The notes below the pieces were generated by a model. The model searched no databases. It was not told the DNA's origin and worked only from the letters and a program-made list of their open reading frames with translations. The translations under genes were made by a program, and so were the position numbers. 64,000 nucleotides of DNA from Ascidia mentula (Eukaryota; Chordata; Ascidiacea; Phlebobranchia; Ascidiidae), in contig OX387198.1 of assembly GCA_947561715.1 (NCBI GenBank), forward strand, positions 5,704,001-5,768,000, in the 5' to 3' direction. How positions within the stretch are numbered: position 1 is the stretch's first letter; the number at the start of each line of letters is the position of its first letter. Below are positions 23,601-38,600 of the stretch, one piece after another.

Positions 23601-26600
23601 TTCCTGTGATCAAATCGACAACACGTATGTTTTTTCATAGATGCTGTGCAAGGAATTGAACCAGAAAAAAGAAGAATTTAGTGAACTGAGCAGCTGTCAC
23701 CAGACCTTGCCATTGAGTCTGAGTGCACCCGAGCGTGACGCACTACACACCGACGTCACAGGCATTCAGGCACTTTTCCGAAAAGCTCAAGCTGTGGCAA
23801 CGGACAAAACTAACGCCCTTAATCACGCGATTGGCCGACGAAAAGATCTTTGGGCAACTTCACAACAGGTAAAACAAGAAACGAAATGTTTAACGACTAA
23901 GGATAAATCGCAATGTTTAGTTTTGTATTATCATTTGCTCTTTGTCGTTAGGCTCTGGCTTGGCTAGAACACATCAAAGAAAATTTGGAAAAACGGAAGC
24001 CTTATCCTCTCCACCCAGACGCAGTCGCTAAACTCATACAAGAACACAGGGTAATGATCTTGTTTATAACACAGTGTTATGGAAATTGTAATTACTTTGC
24101 TTAAAATCCCAACAATACTAGTCACGCCTAGCTAATGCCATTAAACCTTCCGCAGACTCTTCACAAGGAAATTGTTCGCCACAAGGTGACAGTAGATGAG
24201 GTGATCGCCACAGGGATACAAATTATCTACGAAGGCAAACCGGAGAGTGTAAGCGTGCGAGGCAAGTTAACAGGTATTTAAGTATTGTTATTACGTCGCC
24301 AGAGGTGACGTAGACGTGCTGTGACGTGTTGGTGGTGGATCATAGCGGCGGTGTCGTGGCGTTCATGGGTTTGTAGTTTGCACGTAGAAATATTTTGTGT
24401 TACCAGCACATGTTGTGTTAGTTTTCTTGTTTGCCGTTTCCTTGTATTTGTGTTCTTTATTTCGTCTTTAATAATCTTGTCATTCATTTTAAATTGTCAA
24501 TCAGCTGCGCTCGCCGCGACAAACAAAACTCATCGACTTTTACAATAGTTGAAAATACATGGTTTAAAAAAAACAGAATAACCTCCATTCACAAGATTTA
24601 AACAGGTAGTTGCCATCGTAACTATAACAACAATACGTTATACACTGACAAATTTAAAGATGTCATTAGCCCGTATCCTTCAATTGAAAACACATAACGT
24701 TATTCCGCTTCACTTAAACAGGCCCCAATTTTTACATCGGTTCTCTTGTCTTTGTTTTCACAATACTCTCGTACAGGGCTGGAGGATAGTTACGCTGAAG
24801 TGGACGAGCTTTGGCGCCACCGTCTGGACGAACTGCAACAACTTCTGGCCAGTCGCGAACTATTTCACGCCGACGTGGATCGTTGTCTGCGTTGGCTGAA
24901 GGAAGCTGATATCGTGACCTTCCCAGAGGTCAACCTCGCTGCCTCTCTTCCAGATTTGGAAACTCACCTTGGAAGATACGAGGTAAGGATCCCTGTTCGT
25001 TACTGTTATTTATTTTTCTCTATTCGACAAAGCTATGACATTGCATTGTGAATGCTTGTGGTAATGCAAGATTAGCATCTGTCGAATTTTACTGCTTAGG
25101 TATGTGGCATTATGCTCAAACACAAATCTGTGAGTCACATTTTGGAGATATTTAGAGGGCTTCTCAAAAAGGAACTTTTACTTTTTATGCCAATTTACCA
25201 ATTGTTTCACTAACTAATTAATTTTTAATCCTCGTTCATTCATATGAAAAGTTTCTCAGGCAGGATCTTAATGCTATGGTTTGTACACAGGCAATAACAA
25301 ACGAATCTGTGAAATACCGCGATTTGGTGTCGAAGATATGCGATCAGGCGCAACAAATTCTCTCACAATTATCTGACGTCGACCAGTCTTTGATCACAGA
25401 TAAGATGAAAAACATTAAGGACCAATTCGAACAGTAAGTTGTGTTATATCAATTCAACTCACTGTACTCGAACCACAATATTTAGCACTGGTCGCCAAAA
25501 TGCCGTGTTTCTAAAACAAACTGGTTTGCCATTTGATTTGTTACTCAAAAGTTACGCCAAAGTAAATCATTTCCTTGCGACTAAAACTCAGCTCTAATGA
25601 CAATCTTAAAATCCTTCACCTGCCAGAACAGCTACGTTAAAGCGATTCACTCGTTTACCTGTTCAGCGTTTGTAAGTCGGCCGAGCAAAAAGGAGATCAA
25701 ATGCGAGAAATGATGTCATCACGCCGTGAATACATCCACGCTTTAGAGGAGCTTGAAGACTACCTGGGCGTTGGGCAGACGATGCTTCATGAACTCGACC
25801 ACATGCCGACTGGACACACAGCTGGCCAGGCTCGCACTCTGCTGCATAAAGCCGAGGTATGTTACTGTTTTAATTGTTAATGATTTTAATTTGTGATGAT
25901 TTTTGGAAACATTGAAAATAAAAGTAAGCTACATAGTATATAGTTTGATACAATTGTTCTGAAAAAGCATTTCCACGCATCCAATCCATGGAGTTTTAAC
26001 CATTTTTTCTCCCGTACAGAAAATCCAACATTCGATGATGGAAAGGAAACCAAGCCTTGAACGAATCGAAAAAATGAGGGATTGCCTCAAAGGTTCGGGA
26101 CAACCATGGCAACCAGAAGAGCTACTAAAAGGTAAACTTAGTGATCATCAATGAACAAGTGATTTACACCAGTCGAAACCAACACGTCAATTTTATTCCT
26201 TGAGATTTTCGTGTCGCACAAAATTTCGCTGTAAACAGTTAATTTCCTTTTTAGCTACTGCAATCTACCACCGGTTGGCTCAGCAGAGTTCTCAACGAAT
26301 CGACCGTTTCCGCGAGATGGCGCTGTGTCGTGAGCGGTTCGAGCGTCGAATTATGGAACTGGATGAACAAATATCCGACTGCGACCGAGAGTTGAACACC
26401 GGGAGCCCAAGCAGAGTGGAACACAAACTAACCATGTCTCAGGTGCTATTTCTAGCTTTGTTAATAATAATCTTAGACCAACTGATGCGTAATGGATATT
26501 GAGGAAAACTTAACAAAACTAGTTTACTCGTGCGTTCTAACCTGGGGTTTTAACCTCGTAGCAAATGGCGGCGATGTTGACAAGTTGCCAGATCGAGTTG

Positions 26601-29600
26601 AGATCCGTGAGCGGACTTGCCGAGCAGTTGTGCGCAGACATGGAGGAACAGGACAAGACTCTTACCCGGGATAAGGTGGACAACCTACGAGACGCACTTC
26701 ACCGCTTGCAAGGAAACCTGGGCGAAAGACAGCGTGACCTTGAGAAACGGTTCGTGGAAAAACTAAAATACTTTGTTCGTGTGAAGGTTGTATCCACATT
26801 AATATATGATGGGCATAGAGTCTTAGCAATTTTGTTTTAATCTAACCTTTTGCCACAGAATATGGTCCAAAGTTGTTTTGAACTCGTCGTGAACAAAATG
26901 GTTTAAACTTGTTTCTTATCTTACACACAGACTTGTTTCCCGTCGAGACTTTCAGGGGGATCTTGAGAAAGGAGTTCAGTGGTTGGAGGACACGCAGAGC
27001 GCCCTTGAATGCGAAACTCCCCTTAAGCTTGACCCACAAAGTGTACAAGAAGAAATCAAGAAACTTCAGGTTCGTTTCACTTATTTCTGTTGAAAAAGGT
27101 ATCATTGCATATGTTTTAATTGGTTGTAATCTGGTAGATAACCAAAGAAGAAGTGGAGTCCAAATTGCGCGTCCTGGTTGCCCTTGGTGACAAAGAGGTG
27201 GAGCGCCACCTAGAGGAAGGCGAAGAACTTCCGTTTGCAGTAAAACACCAACTTGACCAACTCACCAAGCTCAAGGCGTCGCTCGCTGCTGTGATTGAGA
27301 CCAAAGAGGTGCTCAATGCTTCTGTAGTGTAGAATAGGGACTTTACATTGGTTCTAAGTGTAACTGTATTGACAATTTTCTGCGAAATATGCAGCAAATC
27401 ATTTGCTTTACAGAGACATCTTGAACATGCACTGGAATCTCGTCAGAGATACGCTGATTGTTTGAATCACGTGCAAAGCAAACTTGGCAGCGCAAGTGCT
27501 GAATTGCAACTGCTTGAAGCAGACAGCAACCCGGAACACGCTAGAGACCTCCTTGAACAGCACCAGGTATATACATTAGATTGCATTAATTGAGGTAAAG
27601 GATAATTTGATACGAATTTCTCAGTAATTGAAATACAGATAAATTTCATGCCACATTCGTAATTGTGATGATTTTACCATGTCGTTTTATAGTAAACAAT
27701 AAACGTATGACTCCAAAGGTCGCAGTGTAATAATTTATATGCTAGTATAATTTACCGTGGTTTAGTTAGAACACGTTAATTTGTAATAATATAAACAACT
27801 GAAAATACAGGCGGACTATATGATTCACCAATACGAGGTAATTCCAGCATGTCATGCATGGTGCCCGAATACTTGTAGATCTGTAGCTTCTCGTAGTGTT
27901 AATTATACTGTGACTTGGTTACTCCAATGTCAAACCTTTCCCATTTCTTTGAACGTCCCACAAGACGCCGAACAAGAGAACCATGGTTTCGTTAGCATTA
28001 GTGAAGATTCAGAAAAATATTTTCGGCAAATTTTAAATTATTATTCTCACAATGATGGCATAAGCCGAAACGTCTTCTTTTAAACATGACAGTGTTAAGA
28101 GCAATATGGACCAGTCTCTTTATATTCTCACAAGTTTTGAGTGTAAAATATCACAAAATGTAATTTGCAAAATCTTTCTCTTCTGGTGTACCTTGTGATG
28201 CATGACTCTAGTCCCCAGGTTAGAATTGCTGCAAACTGGTTTCGAAGTCATATATTTTCATCTCTTTTGTATTCTTGGTTGAGTAATATGCTGCTCAATC
28301 TCAACTGTTGTATACCCCAAGCAGACAAGATGTTAATACTTTTACACGATACCGCATGCTAGGCCCTATTCACGACCGAAGGGGAAATACTCCATTACGT
28401 GGATGAGTTGGAGGAAGTTGCCAAGGATCTCGAGGAAATGTGCGGGGCAACAGGGCTAACCAAAACAGCACGTGACACACTCTCTACTGTGGTGGGGGGT
28501 GTTCGTGAGAGGGCAGAGAACCTTCTAGATTCGGCGAAAGACATCCATCAAAGCTTGCAGGTAATGTGTTTTGTGCAAAGCGTGAATCTCCTACCACGCG
28601 CCCGCAAAAATAGAGCGTTGTGGCGTGAGGATATTTGGAACCGCCTTTGTTGACTCAAGCAACGTCAAAGGTTGACTCTAAATTTTGTTTCAGTCAATTT
28701 TAATAAATCTGTTCTTCTGGCAAAATAAAGCTTTCATTCACCGCCGTTTCGCCTGCTTTTAACTTAGGCTTTATCAGTTGCGGCACTCAAACAAGTATCA
28801 AGAACCGTACTATATATTTTACCAGAAGATTTATGGAAATTCAACATACCTAAAGCAACAGAATCACAGCATTTTTTTTCATATTTGCAATACAATATAA
28901 TGCTTAATTTATAAGAATAATGGGTGCAGAATTGATCATTTTATGTGTTTATTTTTTTAGGCTGCGGCAATCAGCTGGGAGGGATTCGACCTTGAACTTG
29001 ACCGAGTGACATCAAAGATGACGCGAACAGAAGAACGACTGAAGGCGGTTGACTGCTCGATGCCATCTTCGCTTGAAACTGCCCAAAATAACTTGAATAA
29101 CTTTCAGGTACAGCAGGGCATTATACTGAGTGCGACAATAAATGAGATTTCCAATTGTATTGTAAAACACCCTAGAAATAATGAATAATGTACAATTTCA
29201 ATTGAAGTAAGATGGTTTATGTTTGTAAATAGTAAACAAATTATTAACAGATTTGGTTTTCTGGCAGTGGTGCAGTTAGTTACGGAAAAATATACATTTG
29301 CAATTTATGTTTACTGACTCAAACACATTCGCGAATTAGAATTGGTAGAAACCGGTATTGGGTTTTTTCTCGCACAGGATATGACGTTTTTTATGCGAAT
29401 TGAGAGCCAAAATACACACGAAAACACAAAACTCGCTAATACGCTAACTGCTATCCAACAACGTCTGTTTGCATTCAGTTGATAACTGGGGATATCTGTA
29501 ATCTGGAGAGCAGCGTTCAGGCTTTACAAGAAGTGTCGCAAGCTCTTGCAGCAACGGACAGTGTCGGCGGAAGAATGGCTGTCGGTCGCTCTCTTACCGG

Positions 29601-32600
29601 AGTTAAACAAAGACTTACCAGACTACAGGGAAGGTCAAAGGTAATCAAAGACCCTTGTTATACTATGGATGGATCAGATGTCTACTTCAATATGATGTAG
29701 CTATAAAAATCCTGTTCTAGCCCTTTTTTATGCGGTCTAGAACTTCCAGCACTTTTTAATTCATTATTTTCTGTTGACATTATAAAAATATGTTGTTTTC
29801 CTCAGGAAATACAGCGTATTTTGGAAAAGTCAGTGCGTGAATGGAAAACCTTCAACGAAGTAACTTCATCGACTGGAACCACACTTGATCGTGTACAAGA
29901 CAAACTTCCATATCAGGCATTGGAAAAATGCACTCTACAGGAATTAAAACAGCAGAGGTGGGAATACATTTTTGTCAACAAAATATACGTTCGGTCGAAA
30001 AATTATTTTTATCTTTTAAAGTTAATGCTAAGATGCCATCGCGAAATTTTGGAAAGCTATCGTAGCGTAATCCCAAAGAAACCAAATGTTTCATAAATTA
30101 AATGTGTTCAACGCAGTACATTTTGCATGCTTTTCTGTAGATCGACTCTGCATTCTTTGCAAAACGACGTCTCCTCTGTTTCGAGAAGACTGAGCACAGT
30201 ACACGATGCAGCTCACACCCTGTCTGGTCGTCTGGAATCACCAATCAAGCACGCTGTGCGAAGCAAAGCTGAAAACATTGAGGGCAGGTGTCAAAAGTAC
30301 GTCGTCATGTTCTATCGTGTTGCTACATGTGTTTAAAGTTGAGGGCGGAATAGTAAAAATATTTGTGACGACCAAAATAAATGTTACGAACTGTGTTATC
30401 AGGACTGAATTGAAAGCAAGTGAAGTTCTTAAAAAGTTTACCCAGCATGTTCCTAACTTGTCATAAGTAGGATATAACAGTAACATTAAAGCATTTAAAG
30501 TATTTTTGGTGTCTTTCTATTCTATACAAATGCCTTTTCTCTACCAGGTTAAGATTTACAATTTAAAATACAAATTCCACAGTGAGTTTATCAATCAAGT
30601 CGTCAGGTTTCTTTTCTAAATTTACCAGATTGTCGGAAGCAACCATTGAAAAAATGGCGGCTGTGAAAAGCGAGATGCAAAGCAGGGAAACTTTGAACGC
30701 CGAACTGAGGGACATGCTGGAGTGGGTCGAAGATATGAGGGAGAACGCTGACAGGACGTTGGACATCGCACCAGCACCCGGGCACGTACAAGACAAACTG
30801 GATACAATGCGACAAGTAGGGAATAAGCAGTTCTCTTTTTAATGCAGCTAGTTGCATGTCGAAAAGTTGGTTTTGCTTTTGTATTGATGGCTCACCTGAC
30901 CTGTATGTCGTGTCTGTAATGGTTTGCGATTACCGCCACCAGTTAAAATCGGATTGTAATCAGCAAAAAATGTATTATTATGTGCTGAACAACATGTGTA
31001 CTGGAATGTCATTTTAACTACAGGGTTATAAGCTTTGGCAGATCAAACTTTAATTGCGGTGTTGTTTGTGTAGTTGAAAGAGCAGCTATCGAACAAAGAA
31101 GCTCACTTCAACAAAATATCCGAAGAACAGCGACAGAAGTATTTACAGAACTACGCCATCCTCCCAGTAGAGTTGTCGTCAACAATTGCAAAGATTCGAA
31201 TAGCGCTCGCCGCGTTGCACGAAGAACTGCGAGACAAAGAAAACGTAAGTTACAAATATATATTTGGAATTCGCATTTCGCACAAAACTGTTAACTGTTG
31301 GTCGTAGCAACCTCTGCACGAGTTATAACCCATCCAGTGTTTGTGTTTGCAAACATGCATGATTTGACTTCTACCAATATCTTGTCTACTGATATATCGA
31401 GGTTTTGGACCAAAACACAAAAGAAAAGCACCGTCAAGTAAATATAATTTTTTCCCAAGGAACTTGAATCTGCCAGGGATCTTCGTGAGGATTACCACGA
31501 CGAAATAATGCAAATATCGTCTCTTCTGAGCAAGATCGAAATGCAAGTTACCGATGATCCCAGCGACCTCGTGGCAAGCACTGCCACCCAAAGGGTATGC
31601 GGGATTCACGTAGTTGTATGACACTAGTCGCGATCCACGCTATTTGCTTATCGTGAATCCTACATAAACAAACTATGGTGTTTATTTTTGTGCATTGCGA
31701 ATTACATAAACACTAATACAAACCTTTTGTGCAGCAACTCGCGGATAGCCTTGACCAATGCCACGTCCGACTTGTCAACCTTGATGCAGTAGCGCAGGAG
31801 ATTGCAGATCAAACCTCGCACGCCGGAAGCAAGGCATCACTCAATGCGGCAGTAAATGCTGTGAACGAACATTACACCCGCGTACAGGAACTCATGGACG
31901 GCAAGATTCGTGAAGCTAACCAGGTACTGCGTCACTTGTTTGTATTTACAATCTTGTTGTCCTTTACAATGTTTAACAGTTATTAGATTGACGTTGTTAC
32001 ATTTTATTGATGTTTTCATGGGTTGTTTTTTTGTGTTAGGCGTCGGTTTACTTGGATGAGTTAAACGAGATGGGTGAGTTCTTGGATGAGTGGAAGAGCA
32101 AGGCCCTCTCCACAATAGCCGGACCCCTCACTGTGAGCGACGCAAAGGATGCAAGAAAACAGATGCGAGATCACAAAGTACGTTATTACTATTCATATAA
32201 AGGCATTTGTTCTTTCTCCTTATTCATAATTTTTTTCTAATTCTCCTCTTTTAGAACCTCCGGGAGCAGCTCCGGAGGTTGCGTAACGAGTTGGAGAGGA
32301 AGAGGGATCGTCTTCCTTCCTCCCTTCCCTCCGCATCGAGCAACGTCTTCAACAGAAAGATCGACGCGATGTTGGAGGAATGCGGGAACGTGGAAGATCA
32401 GATCAGGCGGCACGAGGACGAGCTTGGTGATGCAGTTGCCGTGGCAACTGAAATGGAAGAAGAAGTCCAAAAGATTAGCGACGGTTCGGTTCTACGTGAT
32501 TTGCCGAATTGTGTATTTTTTATACTTCCATCCATTTATGCATTTTTACTTGCAATTAAATCGTATTTTAGCCGATGTTTGCTCGTTTATCGGCGTATGC

Positions 32601-35600
32601 TTGACTAATTTACATTCGTATTTAAGTAATATTGTGTATCCTCAGCTGTTGCAGACCTTAAATATTCTTCGGTGGGAGACAGTCAAGGCAAAACCATCTT
32701 GCAACAAATCCAGGAGAAGAAAAAGATTCTGGATCGGCTGCAAAAATACAAAGATAAACTTGAAAATGTGAAGACGCATCATCCATACCAACTTTCACCA
32801 ACACCTTCGCCGAGAAAAAGAGGTTGGTGTGAAAAGGGGATAAAGTTAGTGTGTGTTATATACAAGAGGTTAATCACGTGGTCTTGACGTAAGGTCCCCA
32901 TAAGCCTTGCACGTACGTATAACAAATGGACGTATGTGAAACCAGGTTCAGGATTCATAATACATTGGCATAGCGAAATAATAAAAAGCAAAAAAAGCTC
33001 AAATGCGAATGCGAATGTCAAGTCTTGTTTAACTAAATACAGCTGGACAATCGCAGTGTTGAGCACTTTCTTTATGGTACATGGTTTGCGTTTGTGTAAA
33101 TTTAAAACTGTATTATACCTTGCTTTCCTTCAGGTGTACAAGAAGCGATTGGAGTTCCCAAGCTGGCTCTTGATACTTTACGGGAACCAGTGGAGGCGGT
33201 TAAACGGGCTAATGATGCGGAACAGGCGATCGATGAAGTAGAACTGGCCGTTACGGCTGAGTTGCTTGACCTCGAAGCCCAGGCACGTGATAACGACGTA
33301 TACGATGACGAGATTCGACGGTTGGCCGAGAAATTGGATGACGTCAAACAGAGATTGAACCTCTTGCCCAAGTCGAAAAATTTTGGTTTGTGGTCGCGTT
33401 TTCATTTATGATTTTTTGGTATTTAAATTTCGATTGAACCCAGCGGATTATGTGAATGTACATACTATGTATACATTCAACAGACAAGCAGTTTCGCCTT
33501 TCAAAATAAAGGTTGCAATCTTAACTTTGTATTGGAATTTCTGGTGGACCGTGCGAAGTGCCATTGAATGCTTTATCATGTATTTTACTGACAATTAGCA
33601 GCTTCGCTTTTACAAGTAAAAGTTTACATGCTATCTCACTAAACCCTATTTGTATGTTTTTGATATAGGTTCATCGCGAGTTTCGACTCCAAGAACTCCC
33701 CGCGAGGAGCTGGAGGAGTTCAGGAAGTTGACTGAAGAGATGCAGGGTTACGAGAAGGAAATAGACCAACTCCGCCAGGAAGCTGAAAATATGAAATTCA
33801 GAAGTAAGTAATTCAGTTTGTGCTTCTTCTGTATTAGTTCAAATAGAAATAATACATACAGCAAGGACGAAATGCCATAGAAAGCAAGCCCGCCAATTTA
33901 ACTAAACGGTGTTTATGTAGGCTATATATTGGATTAAACTGTTCCAGTTGAAAATTTAAAACGATGTTTCAGATGATTCCAGTATGATGGAAAACGGTTT
34001 AGATTCTCCTCCATACGACTTGCCAAGTTTGAATGCGTTCCAGTACAGCATAGACGAAGTCGACGCACTGTCTACTACCGACGGTCCGCGCACTTCAACC
34101 AGGCAGCAAACACCACGTGAACGATTCGCCAACCAATCACCTTCGCCGAGATCTGACCCCGAGAAAACGCCCACATTTTATGACTTGCTGCGACAGGCTA
34201 CGAAGGAAGTCCCAATATCGCCAATAATTAAAACCAAGTACAGATTTATTTTTTGTAAAAGGTTGTGTTCTATGTCCTCATCGTGGTACAATTTTAAAGT
34301 AGATCTCCAACCGATGTGAAAAGAAGACTTGCCTTGGATGACGATCTTAGCGACACGGTATCACCGACGTGGACTACCCCCGATTCAAAGTTCCTCGGAT
34401 CCGCATCAAGTACTGATTAGATGGGATTTAAAACATAATTTTTGTATGACATGCCCAACAAATTATGTACCACGATAACTCTCTGCGCGCGCACAGTTTA
34501 GACTTATATAAAACCACTATTTGAATCCATTCATTGGTGCAGATCCGTCCTCGTGCAGCACAAACTCCCTACTTTCTCCAACCCTGGCGAAACCGATGGT
34601 TTCCACCTCACCGGATTCCGCCATAGCTCCGTCCACCGACCTTACTCGCGACAACTCGTACAGTGAGTTCGACGCGTTGCAAGTTACAACAGAAAACCAC
34701 ACTTTACAATTTCTTCATGTAACAGCTGAGGAACCAGAGACACGACAGAGTCTTACCAACAGTCCATTCATGGTATCAAGACAACGCGACAGCACTTTAC
34801 TCGACTCTCCTGATCGAAAACTAGGCATCGTTGACCGTTCCTTATCCAAACTAAAAGAGCAGGTAACATTCAAAGACTCCAAGCACGTTTTATATGAGCT
34901 GCATAAGGTTAAGTGCAATGGCATAGCTGCAAGTAGCTGCAAACACATCATTGTTTACAGCTCGGCTCAAAGGCGGAGTCGTTTCTGAACGCCCTCCAGC
35001 AACAGGAAGATCTTCAGGGCGAAATACAAGGAGTTACATCGAAACTCGATGAGTTCCAGGATCGTTTGGACGCTTCTGATGAAGAAGTCGATCTTCAAAT
35101 GACCCTTCAAGCAACTCAGGTAAGACTTATATTGTTAACAAGATTTGGAATGCTTTGGGTTGTATGTCGACCTTGAACGGTTTTCAGCTGTTTATATGTT
35201 TGACATTTAAGGGTTTTCCCTGTTGAGTGTGGCACCTTTAACGGTGTTTAAAGTGACAAGTTAATTAAATTATTCTATTTTATACAAATTTTTATTCTAT
35301 AAATACTACCAATATGTTCAAAATGTTTTGCGAATAATCTTCAAGAGTAAAGCCATACCTCTAAACTTGTTGGTTAGTATAATGCATACCTAGTCTTAGT
35401 GTAAGTATACTGGCTTCCTTCTAACACATTATGCCAATACCAGCATGTTTTGTTAGTTTCCTTTTGTTGAACAAAGGCATGTTTATAGGAGCTACTGGAC
35501 GACATTAACCGACTTATTCCCAAGCTGGAGTCGGTCGACCGAAAAGTTCGGTTTCTAGGCAAGGATCACGCGGGCAAGGATGCTTTCCAAGCCACTGTGT

Positions 35601-38600
35601 CGGTTCTCTACGATCGTTGGGACACTATAAGGATGCAGGCAACGTCGAAGCAAAACACGGTTGAGGTGAGATAGCGATATTTTTAGACAAAATTAATGGT
35701 TTGTTAAAGGTTTTATTGCAGCATACTATTGTGTGAAATACAAGTTAATTTAAGACGCAAGGACAGATCCAAACCGGCTGATTGGTGTCGTCTTTTTGAC
35801 ATTTTGTCTTCGTATGACGATGTTGATGTGTGCAATGTTTTTTGCAAAGCAACTGTTGTTGAAGTGGTACCCCAACCTAACCTACAGATTAAATATCTTC
35901 CAAAGCTCACGTTACGATAAACAAACCAAACAAAATATTACCATGTCATTAATGAAAGTAAAACCATGGAAAGGGTTAACACAGGAGACACTATTTTGCA
36001 GATCAAAATCCTCGAGGAGGAACAGTACAGGAGGATGGTGGAAGCTTACAAAGCCGAACTTCAACAAGTCACGGACTGGATGGAAGAAGCCAAGTGCAAG
36101 ACTTCTCCTCACGAAGAAGTTCACGACGGCATTTTGTTGTCGCCGAGAAGACGGAGGCATTCCGATTCCTCTTCGGCATCGAGCAACATGACGTCAGTCC
36201 ATCAGCAGTTGAAGCAATGTCGCGACACTGTGCTGGATATTGAGAGGAAACTTATTCTACTTTCGGAACTGAGCGGTATGTGGAATGTTGATACATTTCC
36301 TTCAACAGTCATTCAAAAAGGCTCGAATTTTTTATTTAAAATTTATAAACCTATTGTATAAATTAGCAAGGTTATGTATCCCCGTTCTTTTGAGACAGCA
36401 GCTTAAGTTGACAATTATTTATACTTTTTACAGATGCACATACGTTAAAAGAAGCAGAACGTTACTTACTAAGTGACAAACATTGTTTCTGATAGTTAAT
36501 TATTAGGTTATCCACTTCTGTAACGAAATACACCCCTAAAAATCTGGGGGAAAGCACTAGATATAACCAAACAACAATATGCAACTGTTAGCACTATCTT
36601 TACAGACCGTTTTAGCACTCTGTGGACATTCAATTCTGAGGTATTCGGTATGTGGTCATATTCTTGTCTAACGCGCTTTGCGCTACAACGACCAAATGCT
36701 CTGCGACGTAATTACGACTCATTTTTAACCGAAATGTTTGTTTCGCTCAAACATGTCGCCATTTGCTGCCAAGATCAAACATATATTGATCATTTATTTC
36801 ACTAGCTTTGCATCAACAGTACCGTTATTTATACAAAATTGGAAATTTTGTTCAACGTGCATTAATAGTAATGGACAATTGCCCGCGAAAATTGTTCAGT
36901 CACTAAATGTTGTGTAAAATTTTTGACCATCACGGTATTTTTGCATTGAACAATAGAGTTTCTTTTTCACTATTGAGACAAACCTTGCATATTCCCTTTG
37001 CTTTGTAACGAATCTCGCAGGTGTCTTTTACTAACAACGTCATCACCCTTTCATGTATCTTACCTTACAACTATATTAACCCTCCGTCAACTGTGGAGTT
37101 CTTGCATCACTTCAACCTCACATTTTCGCCACTCGTAATCACCAGGAACGCCCCGCCGTGACGTCCCTGTGACGTCAGACTCGACGCGTTCTCGTACCTC
37201 CTCCACCTCATCCACCTCCACCGTCGTCTCATCCGCCCTTCCTCCCACATTTCGCTCACTTGGCATTGTGACGTCAGCACGATCTGGAACTCGACGCGCT
37301 TCGGGTTTGCCCAGCGTGAAGGAGTTGTTGTGGGCTGGTGTGTCTTAACTCCTTACTAATAGCAATCATAGCGTAGAGTGGATGGTGGTGTAACATAAGT
37401 ATAACAACATATGTAACATAATGTTTGTTTCTTCTTCTTGGGATGTTTCAATGATCGGAATCGTTATGCATGACAAAACTGGAAGATTTTGCACGACTTC
37501 CTTCATTTCAAACAAGTTTTTGTTCATGCTTTTGTCACCAATATCACGTTTCATCCAAAACAAGACTTCATGACACACTGTGTGGCACGTTTGCTGTTTG
37601 AATGTTTTCTTTTTTCATGCATATCATCATTTGCATGTTGCACTTCTAACCACTTTATCATTTATCAACATTTTCATGTGAGTGGCTTGCTTGTGATACA
37701 ACCGATCTTTTTTGTATTTGCTCACTAGGTTTGCTTTAAACAAATGTGATGGATTTTCTTTTTCACGCTCCACTGCTTCCTTAACTTTTAACATAGTGTT
37801 GACCATGTGTTTTCCGCATGATGAGGCAAATTCATCATGAGTTAAAAACTAAACCAGCTTTTATTGGTGCTAGACTCCCGACTGACAAACGATTTACTTC
37901 CGCAGAAAAAAGTTCGAATCTTTCACAAGCGGACGAGGAGCGAGACGCCCTCTTGCGGAAGCTCGAGTCTGTGAAAGGCGACCTGGAAAATTTACAGAAA
38001 GAGACACAAGACAGAGAGAAGCAGCTTCAGGTTTTTGAAAATCCTTGCTGCATTTTTTATAATGTCAGTACATAAATTGTATAAGCAATGATCCGATATG
38101 ATCTGCTGCAGTTGCGCACATTGTTTACCAGGTCACAAACAGGGCAGTTGATAACTGACAATTGACGAATACGTAACTGATTAAATATCTTGTTTTCACA
38201 CTTAGAAACGTTATGTACTGCATGGTTTATTGGCCTGTGCTGTAAATATGACTAGTTTTACCTTAATAACTATCTTTGCATTCTTTCCTGGCGCAGAATG
38301 AACTTGAAACACAACGAGACGATTCTTTGTTCGAACAGGAATCTCGCGCACAGCAAATGCGAGACTGGCTCCAATCTCTGGAGGTAATATAAGAAACTCA
38401 TCAACGTGTTGCAAATAATATTCACCCGTTAAATTTCTTTCTTTTCAAGACCGACTCTGGCATGGAAGTGATGTCACCGACCGCGCTACAGCGCCAACTA
38501 TCGGATGACTTGCGCGACCACCAGGAACATCTTGAGACTGTGGCGAAAAAAGGAAGAAACCGATCGGCATCTCGGGATTCTTACACATCACGTAATCTTC

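Noticed and set aside
24278-24548. Overlapping open frames on both strands in the intron 24274-24776
   Set aside because: Low-complexity and mutually exclusive; nesprin exon 51 joins exon 52 in frame without them.
27811-27837. 27-nt microexon (ADYMIHQYE) in the intron before nesprin exon 61
   Set aside because: Splice edges and phase fit, but it would insert nine residues in the middle of a helix; joining exon 60 to exon 61 directly gives a normal spectrin repeat.
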